DNA of 30,281 nt from a virus. Numbering within the stretch: position 1 is the first letter of the stretch; each line of letters opens with the position of its first letter. The notes under the pieces are model-generated. The model searched no databases, was not told where the DNA came from, and saw only the letters and a program-made list of their open reading frames with translations. The stretch spans positions 1-30,281 of IMG/VR virus record IMGVR_UViG_3300043172_001345; one strand, 5' to 3'. The position numbers and the translations under genes are program-made. This document shows positions 8,053-16,588 of this stretch, piece after piece.

Positions 8053-8738
8053 TTTAAAAAGTCACGTATAACATATTCTTCTTCGTGCTTGCATTTACTG
8101 CAAACCATATCAATTTTTAATTTCACTTTGATCAATTTAGCCGATGATTCAAATATTTTTTTAATTATCGTGTAGGTCAAAGATATTTTATCCTTGAGGG
8201 ATTCAGGAGTAAAATCAGTGAAAATATCTTCTTTCCAAAACACTTTATTTATGCTGTGGACGGCAGTCTCAAGCATCAAATCCTGTTGGGTTTTAATAAC
8301 ATCTGTCGAATACAAAAATCCCATTTTTATCGGGACAATCTCAAACGATAAATCATCATCAATTTTGCATAAGTCACTGAGCACATCTGCGTTCTCGGTG
8401 ACAATATGATCTTCAATATTGATGGATAATTCGATTGATGTATCACACTTTTTACATTTGGCATTTATGTCGAGGATTTCACCCTTTGATTTTGCCCTCA
8501 GATTTACTGCAATGAGAATAAATTCCATTGCTGCCATTGTATCGAAATCAGCATTATCCCCACATACTTCAATCAATTTTTTGTAATTATTGATTATAGC
8601 ACTCACATCTTCAGAGTCTAATGCCGTCAGTATGTTGCGCTCTTGCTCGATGGTATACGGTACAAATTTAAAAATGGCTTTTTGAACAGGTAAAAATAAT
8701 TCATGGACAGGTAAAACGTTTATTACTGGTAATTCCAT
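8040..8738 (-). CDS. T4 gp26-like baseplate/tail assembly protein with zinc ribbon (chaperone gpG position)
   Basis: A 232-residue protein with a helical N-terminal part (FVPYTIEQERNILTALDSED) and two CxxC pairs, C95/C98 and C213/C216, likely one zinc ribbon. The form [FY]-x-P-[FY]-T-x-x-x-E-x-x-[IL]-L followed by a late zinc ribbon fits the T4 gp26 family (Pfam T4 base plate protein). It lies between tube-type genes and the tape-measure candidate, where other phages encode the tail assembly chaperone. The start at 8738 has AAAGGAG upstream. The last codons contain a -1 slippery site, so a second, longer product is likely. Confidence 0.7.
   Translation of the reverse strand: MELPVINVLPVHELFLPVQKAIFKFVPYTIEQERNILTALDSEDVSAIINNYKKLIEVCGDNADFDTMAAMEFILIAVNLRAKSKGEILDINAKCKKCDTSIELSINIEDHIVTENADVLSDLCKIDDDLSFEIVPIKMGFLYSTDVIKTQQDLMLETAVHSINKVFWKEDIFTDFTPESLKDKISLTYTIIKKIFESSAKLIKVKLKIDMVCSKCKHEEEYVIRDFLKYLS
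8052..8058 (-). other. Predicted -1 ribosomal frameshift site (T TTA AAA)
   Basis: The coding strand reads GAC TTT TTA AAA TAC in the zero frame at 8063-8049. The heptamer T-TTA-AAA fits the X-XXY-YYZ rule exactly, four codons before the zero-frame stop TGA. Slipping by -1 enters the 61-codon open frame that ends just before the tape-measure gene. No strong downstream pseudoknot was seen by eye. Confidence 0.7.
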
Positions 8739-8761
8739 ATCTCAATCTCCTTTCAAATAAT

Positions 8762-9616
8762 TTAAAATGGGCTCCATTTCTTCCAATCAAACTTTTGTTT
8801 TGGTAAATTGGACTTGCTATCAAATGCTCCTTTCGCCTGGATTTGGGCATTTTTTGCTGCATTGGCGACTCCGGTACCACCGGTTCCCCCGGCAAATATT
8901 TCTTTCGATCTTTCGCCGATAGCTTTTTCGCTTCCGACAAAGCCAGAAGGTTGCTGGCCGAAGCCTCCGAAAATATTTTTAATTGCTGAGTCAGGGATTT
9001 TCTTGGCCTGATTTTCGATGCCATCTTTTATTGCGTCAATGCCTGTACCTATCGTTCCCTGGGCAAGATCGAAAATAACGTCTTTCACTCCCGCAATGCT
9101 AAATCCGTCATCAAATTCATACATGACATCATCGTACCGGAAGCTGACATTAAGGCTCATTATCTGATCATTTGCATCTGCGGACAGCGCCACATTATCT
9201 ATGTTAACCGGGAATGCATCCAAGATGGTGCATTTAGCTCGCATGAACTGCTTCCGATTTAATAATTCTATCTCAATATTACCACTGTATTCATCCTTAT
9301 AATTAAAGGTTCTGCTACCATCATTCATAACAAGCTTTCGCCAGCTATCAAAGAAACGCAGAACTTTTAGACCGTCATCAACCATAAACTCAAAATTTAT
9401 CGGGTCATAATCAACACTTTGAGCAAAATGCCTGGGCAGGTTGTTATATTGTACAGTTGTGGTGTTATAGGTCATGAACGGGTAAGTTGCACCTTTGGTT
9501 AGAAAGCCGAACTCTTGTTCCCCGAAAAAATGTCCACTGAATGTTACTTGAAATAGATTAGGACGAAGAAAATCTGAAAACGAAGCTTTCAGATTTTCTA
9601 AGAACATTGTAGCCAT
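8762..9616 (-). CDS. Second tail-tube-fold protein (gp19 superfamily; possible tube cap/initiator)
   Basis: A 284-residue protein. The first 175 residues have the gp19 tube fold pattern: LRPNLFQVTFSG, then ATYPFMTYNTTTVQYNNLPR and VDYDPINFEFMVDDGLKVLR, ending in NVSFRYDDVMYEF. Compared with the 164-residue tube protein next door it has an extra Gly/Ala/Lys-rich tail of about 110 residues ending in DWKKWSPF. T4 uses tube-fold proteins gp48 and gp54 to cap the baseplate and start tube assembly, so a similar role is plausible. A second tube isoform is the alternative. Start at 9616 with AAAGG upstream. Confidence 0.7.
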   Translation of the reverse strand: MATMFLENLKASFSDFLRPNLFQVTFSGHFFGEQEFGFLTKGATYPFMTYNTTTVQYNNLPRHFAQSVDYDPINFEFMVDDGLKVLRFFDSWRKLVMNDGSRTFNYKDEYSGNIEIELLNRKQFMRAKCTILDAFPVNIDNVALSADANDQIMSLNVSFRYDDVMYEFDDGFSIAGVKDVIFDLAQGTIGTGIDAIKDGIENQAKKIPDSAIKNIFGGFGQQPSGFVGSEKAIGERSKEIFAGGTGGTGVANAAKNAQIQAKGAFDSKSNLPKQKFDWKKWSPF

Positions 9617-9628
9617 AGAATAGCCTTT

Positions 9629-10123
9629 TTAAAAAATACGAGTCCAATAATCGTATGTGAATGTTACCACATATTCTGCGAGAGTATCATTGGTTTCATA
9701 GCTCAAATCGACGGGAGCAACCGAGGATGGCCATGCTCCAATAAAAGAATATTGTGTAATTTCTTTTCCTGTATTGTCCAGAGCAATAACTTCGGCAGTC
9801 CGCTTATATAAGGCCGCATCCAGGCCGATGGCAGCTTCATTAGCCTTGGCAGTCTGCATCCAAATCTCCAGGGCCGTGTGGACTGCAAAATCATTGTCCA
9901 TTATTACGGTAACCGTCAGGTCTTCATATGTCACATCCCCGGCAAGTTTCGCTTTCATGCCAAGATATGGTGCTTCGACAATACCGATAGTTTTCCCTGG
10001 GAGCTGAGTTGCCTTGCACATATAAACAAATTTCTCCGGCATGCCCATGACTTCCATCTGGTAAAGGTTAGGCCGGTAACCATTCGTTAATGCAGATTTG
10101 AAATCTTCGATTCTGATTCCCAT
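9629..10123 (-). CDS. gp19: Tail tube protein, T4 gp19-like
   Basis: A 164-residue protein, almost exactly the length of T4 gp19 (163). It shows the family pattern YRPNLYQMEV near residue 20, a central TYEDLTVTVIMDNDFAVHTALEIWM, and the closing EYVVTFTYDYWTRIF. Hexamers of this protein stack to form the rigid inner tail tube. It directly follows the sheath gene, as in T4, behind a strong hairpin in the 56-bp gap and an AAGGAGAAAG ribosome site. Confidence 0.92.
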   Translation of the reverse strand: MGIRIEDFKSALTNGYRPNLYQMEVMGMPEKFVYMCKATQLPGKTIGIVEAPYLGMKAKLAGDVTYEDLTVTVIMDNDFAVHTALEIWMQTAKANEAAIGLDAALYKRTAEVIALDNTGKEITQYSFIGAWPSSVAPVDLSYETNDTLAEYVVTFTYDYWTRIF

Positions 10124-10151
10124 TTCTTTCTCCTTATATTAATTTACAGTT

Positions 10152-10173
10152 CGGGGAGATTTGACTCTCCCCG
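10152..10173 (-). other. Hairpin between sheath and tube genes
   Basis: CGGGGAGA (10152-10159) pairs perfectly with TCTCCCCG (10166-10173) around a 6-nt loop. There is no U-tract after it on either strand, so it is not a classical terminator. It may protect or delimit the sheath and tube mRNAs, whose products are needed in large amounts. Confidence 0.75.
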
Positions 10174-10179
10174 ATTATC

Positions 10180-11847
10180 TTATGCTGATTTGCTGATGGT
10201 TTCCGAAAATTCAACGCCTGAGTTCACGTTGATGAATTCGAGGACGATAAATTCAGCAGTTAATTCCGGCTGGATGAAAATCCGGGCCCGAAACTCGTTT
10301 CTGGCCTTGACTGCTGCGGTATTGATATTTGAATCAACCTGGACTTCAAACGCCTCAATTCCCTCTTTACCTTGTACATCACGCAGGAAAGGATCAACCA
10401 TACCCTTAAACTGTCGCCGGGTAAAAGCCGTATTTTTCTCAAACATGAAGTATTTCGATGCTGTCGCGATGGCCTTTTCCAATACGATGAACAACCATCT
10501 GATATCGAGCCGATCAAAACTGGAGGGCCGGGTCAGCAATGTTTTCTGGCCAAGCAGGACAGGGCCGTCCGCGCTATCAACCAAAATCGGATTGATATTA
10601 TCTTTATACAGCAGATCCCGATATGCCTTCGACGGGTTAATCGCGAATTTGATAACATTTTTAATTATGCCGCGATTGTAGCCAGCACCGGCAATCCAAA
10701 GATCCCGCACCTGGGCTGTATTTGCCATAATCCCCGCGCAATCGGCGGAGACCGGAAGCCAACGATACTTACCATTGAAACTGTCTTCCTGATATTTCCA
10801 GTTCCCGAAAAGGGCCGCATATGATGTGGATCTGGAAAGATTGTTTTTCCGATAATCGATGATATCGGTTACTGCGGATGAAATGTTGCTCTGGCCAACT
10901 ACATCGGCGGAAGGCGGACTGAAATATCCGACGACATCTTTGCGAACTTCAAGGATATTATCGATAATATACTGCTGGATTGTTGAGTTCGTCCAGGCAC
11001 CATCGATAAGCATGTTGACATCGACTTCCTCGGCATTTGAAAACAAATCAAATCCGGCTTCTATCTCGGTATTTGTCGGGCTGTCGGCAACGCCGCCGCT
11101 CAGCAAATGGGCCTCAAAAGATGCGATATCATTGGTATTACTGACGTCATTGTATCCGAGAATGTAAGCTGAGTTTGCAAAAAGATAATCGTTAATGTAA
11201 GTGTTTACACCAGCGACCTTATTGCCGGGGATTGTGGATACTATCCAGCGCTCCACGATCTCATAATCGCCATTATCATCCTGAGCCATAACGCAAATGG
11301 CCAATTCATCGGCAATCGGCTCAAACTCAAACTGATCGACAAAAGTGATGCCGGTATCAACCAGAGCATTATTTACGAAATCGGTTTCATTTGCCACGGC
11401 CACTTTGATTGTATTTCCCTTAGTTCCAGGGTATTTTGCCAGAATATGGATTTTGTCGTTCCCACCTGCGAAAACCGGAGTGTGCTGTTCGTATGCATCA
11501 TCATTCAGAAGCAATTCAGCATTCGCAACCGGATCAACCGGATTACTGACGTCCTGACACATAAAACCGGCATTTTTTGCAGTCGATTCATCAACCGCTC
11601 TGACGGCCAGCAAAATGCTGGAGTATTGGAGGTAATTGAATGCTGAAAACCAGGACAGAAAATTGACATCATTTGGGTTACCGAAGATATCAAAAATTTC
11701 TGTGTCTGTGGTCAAAGTGATGCGCTCATTGCAAGCGCCCCATTCAAATTCTCCAACCATACCGCAAATTGTGCTCGAAACTGCAGGGATTGTCAGGGAG
11801 AGATCTCTTTCCACAACACTGACTGAAGGTGATAAACTGAATCCCAT
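10180..11847 (-). CDS. gp18: Contractile tail sheath protein, T4 gp18-like
   Basis: A 555-residue protein (T4 gp18 is 659). The N-terminus SLSPSVSVVERDLSLTIPAV followed by GMVGEFEWGACNERITL and FDIFGNPND is the signature of phage sheath proteins. The C-terminal region with FRARIFIQPELTAEFIVLEF and GVEFSETI is the conserved part that docks on the tube. It contracts on infection to drive the tube through the envelope. The gene follows terminase and precedes the tube gene, with AAAGGAG before the start at 11847. Confidence 0.95.
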   Translation of the reverse strand: MGFSLSPSVSVVERDLSLTIPAVSSTICGMVGEFEWGACNERITLTTDTEIFDIFGNPNDVNFLSWFSAFNYLQYSSILLAVRAVDESTAKNAGFMCQDVSNPVDPVANAELLLNDDAYEQHTPVFAGGNDKIHILAKYPGTKGNTIKVAVANETDFVNNALVDTGITFVDQFEFEPIADELAICVMAQDDNGDYEIVERWIVSTIPGNKVAGVNTYINDYLFANSAYILGYNDVSNTNDIASFEAHLLSGGVADSPTNTEIEAGFDLFSNAEEVDVNMLIDGAWTNSTIQQYIIDNILEVRKDVVGYFSPPSADVVGQSNISSAVTDIIDYRKNNLSRSTSYAALFGNWKYQEDSFNGKYRWLPVSADCAGIMANTAQVRDLWIAGAGYNRGIIKNVIKFAINPSKAYRDLLYKDNINPILVDSADGPVLLGQKTLLTRPSSFDRLDIRWLFIVLEKAIATASKYFMFEKNTAFTRRQFKGMVDPFLRDVQGKEGIEAFEVQVDSNINTAAVKARNEFRARIFIQPELTAEFIVLEFINVNSGVEFSETISKSA

Positions 11848-11886
11848 AATTTTTCTCCTTTAATTTTTTTAGCTAATAAAACAAAT

Positions 11887-11917
11887 TTTACCTGTTAGAA
11901 TGTATTTACCGTTAGAA
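11887..11917. repeat. Two direct copies of TTTACC(T)GTTAGAA before the sheath gene
   Basis: A 14-nt unit at 11887-11900 and a 13-nt unit at 11905-11917 lie 18 nt apart (about two helical turns). The second overlaps the terminase stop. They could be a protein-binding repeat controlling the sheath gene, or a chance small duplication. Confidence 0.45.
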
Positions 11918-13534
11918 CATAGCTCCTATATAATCTTCTTCATCAATTTCTTCATCGAAACTCGTGACATCAATACCATTATCAACATATCCGGCTGGTA
12001 ACAAGTCTTCCTCTATTTTTGATATTTTACCTTTATTTAATAATCTCTGTTGATCAATCCAGTTTTCAGTCCATGACCTATTTGCCATAAAATAGGAAAA
12101 TAGAACCAGTGGAGTGATTAAGTCATCATGGTCCGTATCTTCCTCGGCCTCATAGCTATCCCGCACCTTAATGAATGTGCTAAATTGCGCGATTGTACCT
12201 TGGTCGCTTATCACCATGTTGCCATCTTCGATGTTTTGTTTTAACCGCATACACCCGGTTCTCTTGGATGCTTTAGTCATTTTTATACCGAAATGCTCGT
12301 TGTCACCATAAAAAATATTTTCATATTCCAAATCATAATTCAAATCATCCAGAATACCTATTCCGATGTTATTTGTTTCACCGATACATAGGGCTGTATT
12401 ATAAAATTCCCCTATTCGCTCGATTATATAAGGCATCTCGGAGGGAGCAATGGTATTGTCCTCATATACAGCAACCTCGCGCCAGGGGATGCCGCCTGTG
12501 ATATCCATGACTTGGACAGTATTGTAGTCGAGCCCAACGCCTTCCCCAAAATCGCAAATCATGACGTATTGGTGATTCTCTTTAGGCTTCTCATCATCCC
12601 GTATTGGCATCTCAAAAATCCGGAAGTGATCATCAAATCTAATATCTGCAGGATCCTCCATGACAAGAGTATTTTGCAAATGATATGAGGATATAAGAGT
12701 GCCGCTTGAGCCCAGGAATTGGCATTCATATTCTTGCATCCATTTCTGCATACCAAGTTCTTGAATAGTGCGCTCTCTGAAGCCTTCTTCCGCATATGCC
12801 GGGACATCCATGTATCCGATTTCGTAATTCACAAAAATATTTCTTTTCTTTTCTGAATCGCTCCAGAACTTGAAAAAATGATTCATGCCGCGAGGAGTTG
12901 AAATCATAAAAATCTTTGATTTTTTAGATGATGAAACGGTCGGGTAAATCGAGGAGTAAAAATCATCCCATATATTTTTGGGAACGTGAGCGCACTCATC
13001 AATGACCAAAGTATTGATAGAATCAGATCTGGTACCGGAAGCGGATGTGGCACTTGCCTCAATATAGCTATGATTCTCCAGCTCAATAGATAATTTTGAC
13101 CAGCCGGAAATACCTTGCTGCATCCAATAAGGTAAAGTTTTATATAATAATTTGACCTTTTTTAAAATATTTTTGGCAGATTTCTCTTTATTTGCTAAAA
13201 TAGAACAGGAATGGTAATCATTAAATACAATCTCCCAGACCAAAAATGCCGCGACAATAGCCGATTTTCCGGATTGCCTCGGCAGCTTAAATATAGCTCT
13301 GGTATTGTGCTCCATAATTTCCAGCATTTTATCCTGGTAAAATCGGGTATTAAATAATTGCTTACCTTCATCCAGGGTAACGATATGGCAATATTTATTT
13401 ATGAAATAGTTAGAGTCTTCAGAGCATTTTACTATCTCGGCAATTTGGTCTTTATTTAAAATTATTTCATGACCTTCATTGCGTAAGCCACGGATGCCGT
13501 TAAAGAACTCTTGTTTTTTCTTAATAAAACTCAT
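11912..13534 (-). CDS. terL: Terminase large subunit, T4 gp17-like DNA-packaging motor
   Basis: A 540-residue protein with both motor and nuclease domains. Walker A is LPRQSGKS at 84-91, Walker B is TLVIDE at 175-180, and the coupling motif is ISTPRG at 211-216. The RNase H-like nuclease has its acidic residues at D328 (ICDFGEG), E386 (CIGETNN) and D470/D471 (HDDL). In the T4 system this enzyme pumps DNA into the prohead and cuts the concatemer at headful. It is the first gene of the left late operon, divergent from the early-type module across an 84-bp gap. The C-terminal tail is strongly acidic. Confidence 0.95.
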   Translation of the reverse strand: MSFIKKKQEFFNGIRGLRNEGHEIILNKDQIAEIVKCSEDSNYFINKYCHIVTLDEGKQLFNTRFYQDKMLEIMEHNTRAIFKLPRQSGKSAIVAAFLVWEIVFNDYHSCSILANKEKSAKNILKKVKLLYKTLPYWMQQGISGWSKLSIELENHSYIEASATSASGTRSDSINTLVIDECAHVPKNIWDDFYSSIYPTVSSSKKSKIFMISTPRGMNHFFKFWSDSEKKRNIFVNYEIGYMDVPAYAEEGFRERTIQELGMQKWMQEYECQFLGSSGTLISSYHLQNTLVMEDPADIRFDDHFRIFEMPIRDDEKPKENHQYVMICDFGEGVGLDYNTVQVMDITGGIPWREVAVYEDNTIAPSEMPYIIERIGEFYNTALCIGETNNIGIGILDDLNYDLEYENIFYGDNEHFGIKMTKASKRTGCMRLKQNIEDGNMVISDQGTIAQFSTFIKVRDSYEAEEDTDHDDLITPLVLFSYFMANRSWTENWIDQQRLLNKGKISKIEEDLLPAGYVDNGIDVTSFDEEIDEEDYIGAMF

Positions 13535-13567
13535 ATAATCGAAATCTCCTCTTTTATATATTTACTG

Positions 13568-13597
13568 TTGACAAAAGTAGAGGTTAAGCCGTATAAT
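13568..13597 (+). promoter_or_regulatory. Sigma70 promoter P1
   Basis: TTGACA at 13568-13573, an 18-nt spacer, then TATAAT at 13592-13597; both boxes are perfect consensus. It sits just upstream of the first plus-strand gene, in the divergent gap with terminase. Confidence 0.9.
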
Positions 13598-13618
13598 AGG
13601 GAGAAAAGGAGAAAAATT

Positions 13619-13873
13619 ATGTCCATTAAATCAGATAATCAAAACTTGATATTAATTTTAGGCCGGTACCATACCACTCAAGATGATGACACGCCTTTGG
13701 AAGAAATCAGTTTTATTGATATTCGACCAGTTTTAATGATTGCTGCACACCGGGCCGAGGTCATCATTATAATGGATGGCAACGAATTTGTCGTCTTGAA
13801 GCACAGGCATATGAATATTGCTGGCCAAGTTTATCACAAAAGTTCCTTGACAAATATTATCTCCGCGAGGTAA
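13619..13873 (+). CDS. Hypothetical early protein, 84 residues
   Basis: First gene of the plus-strand module, 22 nt after the -10 box of promoter P1 and behind AAAAGGAG. The start at 13619 is preferred because an in-frame extension would pass through the promoter. The protein reads as a small alpha/beta fold with strands ILILGRYH, EVIIIMDGN and EFVVLKH. I do not recognise the family. The strong promoter and first position suggest expression soon after infection. Confidence 0.75.
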   Translation: MSIKSDNQNLILILGRYHTTQDDDTPLEEISFIDIRPVLMIAAHRAEVIIIMDGNEFVVLKHRHMNIAGQVYHKSSLTNIISAR

Positions 13874-13905
13874 GATAGAACATACTTAATTAAAAAGGAA
13901 TAATT

Positions 13906-15222
13906 ATGGATATTGAAGTGCCAAATAAAGATGACGTTATAATCGATGCCGAAGGGATACCCAAAATAATTCTTACCGAGGAGCAGCAGGGTATAGTTGA
14001 TGCCCTCATGAACTGGGTCGACGACTTTTATGCTCATAAAACCAAAGCGCCATTTACCACGATGGCTGGCCTTGCTGGTACCGGCAAAACAACGGTATTA
14101 GGCTTCCTGGCCAATGCACTCCGCGACAAACGTGCTTATATCCGCATCGGCTTTGTTACCTATACCGGAAAAGCCAGTATTGTGCTGGCCAGCAAATTGA
14201 CCGATTATCAAGGTGATGATTATGTCGGTACAATCCACAGCTTAATTTATCGACCCATTGTCGATGAAGCAACCGGCAAAATTGAGGGATGGAGCCATCA
14301 AGACGATTTGGGTATCGACTTTATCTTCGTTGATGAGGCCAGTATGGTTGGCAAAGACATCTGGAAAGATCTGCTTTCATACAACAAACCAATTATTGCC
14401 ATCGGGGACCACGGGCAATTGCCGCCTGTCGGTGCCGATAGTTTTAATTTGATGGCCGAGCCGGAATATATTTTGACCGAAATCCACAGGCAAGCCAAAG
14501 ATAATCCAATTATCCAGCTATCGATGACCGCGAGAAAAGAAGGATATATCGACTGCGGGATGTACGGTACCGCGATTGCAAAATTGCACTGGACCGATCC
14601 TCGCTGCAAAAAAATATTGAATCAATACGATAAAGATTCGGATTTGATTGCCCTTTGCGGAATGAACCGCACCAGGGTAGACGTCAACAATATTATCCGC
14701 AAAAATTACGGTTTCAAAGGGACGCCGAAAGTCGGTGAGCGCCTGATCTGCTTGAAAAATAACAAAAACGTCAACGTCATGAACGGTCAAATCGGTACAT
14801 TACAAGGTATCAAATCGGTCGGAGCCAAATTTTTTGAAATCCAGATGAGGATGGACGGGCAAAAATATGACGTCTGGCTGTACGTTTTAAAATCCGGTTT
14901 CGGTAAGGTACAGGCAAAAGATGCCTATGCCGAAAGTAATATGCTGGATACTAAAAATGAGCTGGCCGATGAAATCCAGAAAATATACCAAAGCGAAGAT
15001 CCTTCATATTTTATGGGGTATGAGCAACGCCGCAAATGCAAAGTTGATCTTTTTGACTTTGGATATTGTGTCTCGGTCCATAAAAGCCAGGGATCGGAAT
15101 GGAGCCGGGTAATAATGATCGATGAGAGAAATAGCTACCAAAGCGATGACGATTATACCCGTTGGTTGTATACTGGAATAACAAGGGCAAAAGACAAATT
15201 AATTATGATTGAGGATTTCTGA
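13906..15222 (+). CDS. dda: Dda-type SF1B DNA helicase
   Basis: A 438-residue protein, nearly the size of T4 Dda (439). Helicase motifs in order: I, GLAGTGKTT at 55-63; Ia near TYTGKAS at 85-91; II, VDEAS at 142-146; III, GDHGQLPPV at 167-175; V, SVHKSQGSEW at 390-399; VI, WLYTGITRAKDKL at 420-432. This is the 5'-3' RecD2/Pif1-like group used for replication initiation and removal of proteins ahead of forks. It is co-transcribed with the preceding gene and overlaps the next (TGATG). All key residues are present. Confidence 0.93.
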   Translation: MDIEVPNKDDVIIDAEGIPKIILTEEQQGIVDALMNWVDDFYAHKTKAPFTTMAGLAGTGKTTVLGFLANALRDKRAYIRIGFVTYTGKASIVLASKLTDYQGDDYVGTIHSLIYRPIVDEATGKIEGWSHQDDLGIDFIFVDEASMVGKDIWKDLLSYNKPIIAIGDHGQLPPVGADSFNLMAEPEYILTEIHRQAKDNPIIQLSMTARKEGYIDCGMYGTAIAKLHWTDPRCKKILNQYDKDSDLIALCGMNRTRVDVNNIIRKNYGFKGTPKVGERLICLKNNKNVNVMNGQIGTLQGIKSVGAKFFEIQMRMDGQKYDVWLYVLKSGFGKVQAKDAYAESNMLDTKNELADEIQKIYQSEDPSYFMGYEQRRKCKVDLFDFGYCVSVHKSQGSEWSRVIMIDERNSYQSDDDYTRWLYTGITRAKDKLIMIEDF

Positions 15223-15422
15223 TGGAAAAGATAAAAATAAAAACATTGTTTCGGTTTTGGATTGCAGAAGGTGATGAGGATCATTATGTACATATCGAAA
15301 CTGAATCAAAAAAAGTCGCCAAATCCTTATATAAAAGCTATTTGAAATTTAATCTTACATATCTTCGAGTAGATTTGGTTCAAATAATTGAGAAAGTTCA
15401 AGACATTACAAAGGAGTTCTAA
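15222..15422 (+). CDS. Hypothetical protein, 66 residues
   Basis: Its ATG overlaps the helicase stop codon (TGATG), so translation is coupled. The protein is basic at the start (MEKIKIKTLFRFWIAEGDED) with a likely strand-helix-strand fold (VHIETESKKVAKSLYKSY). No family is recognised. Coupling suggests a role with the helicase, which is only inferred from position. Confidence 0.7.
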   Translation: MEKIKIKTLFRFWIAEGDEDHYVHIETESKKVAKSLYKSYLKFNLTYLRVDLVQIIEKVQDITKEF

Positions 15423-15432
15423 TGTAAAACAT

Positions 15433-15461
15433 TTGACAATACCGAGGAAGCCTGGTATTCT
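15433..15461 (+). promoter_or_regulatory. Sigma70 promoter P2
   Basis: TTGACA at 15433-15438, a 17-nt spacer, and TATTCT at 15456-15461. It precedes the secreted-protein gene by 26 nt. Confidence 0.85.
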
Positions 15462-15487
15462 TATAAATAAAAGGAGACTTTATTATT

Positions 15488-15868
15488 ATGAAAAAATTAA
15501 AAAGTATTTTAGTATTGGTAATTATGCTGCTGGTTTCAACCGCTTCCGCTAAAAGTTTGCAACAAGAGACGGTTGACTGGATGAACAAAAACGGTCCCCT
15601 ATACAATGAGAAAAATATAACCTTTGTAGAATCATATTGGAGTCAAATAGATAATAACTTGAGATCTAACTATCTGATCAAATTACCAAATAAACTGATC
15701 AAAAAGCAATTATTAAAAGCCAAAGCCGCCGTCAAAGAAACGATGAAAGCAGAACTTTGTGACAAACCTCTATTTCTTTTCTTTAATTCAATAACATATG
15801 GCTATTATTACGAGTCTGATTTCAGCGTAATAGCAGTCGTTGATCTTTTTCCAAATGAATGCAATTAA
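15488..15868 (+). CDS. Secreted/periplasmic protein, 126 residues
   Basis: The N-terminus MKKLKSILVLVIMLLVSTAS followed by A-K is a typical Sec signal peptide with an A-x-A cleavage site near residue 21. The mature part (about 105 residues) has two Cys (C93 region and C125), which could form a disulfide in the periplasm. The family is not recognised. It has its own promoter P2 and a good AAAAGGAG site. A phage periplasmic protein made early could act in superinfection exclusion or envelope modification, but this is speculation. Confidence 0.8.
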   Translation: MKKLKSILVLVIMLLVSTASAKSLQQETVDWMNKNGPLYNEKNITFVESYWSQIDNNLRSNYLIKLPNKLIKKQLLKAKAAVKETMKAELCDKPLFLFFNSITYGYYYESDFSVIAVVDLFPNECN

Positions 15869-15891
15869 CCCATTATATAAAGGAGATTAAA

Positions 15892-16470
15892 ATGAGTAGA
15901 CAATACAAATGGAATAACAAAGAGCGCACTGCGTTTTATGTCGACCTGCTGGAGAAATTTGGGCTTTGGAAGTATTGGGCCATAAAATCGAATCCCTACA
16001 GTGGCCGAGACGACAAAAACCGACACGATTTATTCAACAAATATTTGGAAGAGACATATCCGAATAAAAAGCCTCTTGCACAATTGGGATGGCTCGGAAA
16101 TTTCAGTCGCATCGGCCTTGTCCCTGATCCTAACTCGGACCTGCCGACACCGCTAAAAGAACTCGTCACGCAGAAATTTAATGCACGAAACTGGTGGGAT
16201 AATAAAATCACCGCCTATTATGCCAATTTTGTCGGGGATGAAGTATTTCCTGATACCTTCGTCCCATATTTTCCGATAACCAAAAAGGAAGCCTGGGGAC
16301 AGGATAAAATCCAGAATAGCCTTTTGGATCTCGATGCCTTTAAGGATATCCCACCGGACGAGGTAGAGGTTGTTAAGGTTGAGGTGGCTATTGTTGAGCC
16401 CTGCTCACCTGGAAGACATTCGCTTTATCCAGATTGTAATTTTTGCCCGAACTGTGGACTAAAATTATGA
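15892..16470 (+). CDS. Hypothetical protein with C-terminal zinc-ribbon knuckle, 192 residues
   Basis: Start at 15892 chosen for the AAAGGAGA site; an in-frame extension to 15859 has none and overlaps the preceding gene. The N-terminal 150 residues are rich in Trp and Tyr (NWWDNKITAYYANFVGDEVF) and unassigned. The end carries CSPGRHSLYPDCNFCPNCGL, a Cys-rich cluster (C, then C-x2-C-x2-C) likely to bind zinc. The last four bases overlap the next small gene (ATGA). Confidence 0.75.
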   Translation: MSRQYKWNNKERTAFYVDLLEKFGLWKYWAIKSNPYSGRDDKNRHDLFNKYLEETYPNKKPLAQLGWLGNFSRIGLVPDPNSDLPTPLKELVTQKFNARNWWDNKITAYYANFVGDEVFPDTFVPYFPITKKEAWGQDKIQNSLLDLDAFKDIPPDEVEVVKVEVAIVEPCSPGRHSLYPDCNFCPNCGLKL

Positions 16471-16580
16471 TATTTGGCTGCATTTGCATAGCCGTATTTT
16501 TCTCCGTCATCGGTGCCATAAGTATTGTCGATGCTTTGGTCGAGAATAGCTTTTATCGAAGTATTGAAAGAAAAAGCTAA
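16467..16580 (+). CDS. Small membrane protein, 37 residues
   Basis: ATG at 16467 overlaps the preceding stop (ATGA). The peptide has a single hydrophobic segment, MIFGCICIAVFFSVIGAISI, followed by a charged tail ending RSIERKS. It is too short for most gene finders. A one-span phage microprotein is the likely reading; the function is unknown. Confidence 0.55.
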   Translation: MIFGCICIAVFFSVIGAISIVDALVENSFYRSIERKS

Positions 16581-16588
16581 AGTTTTGC

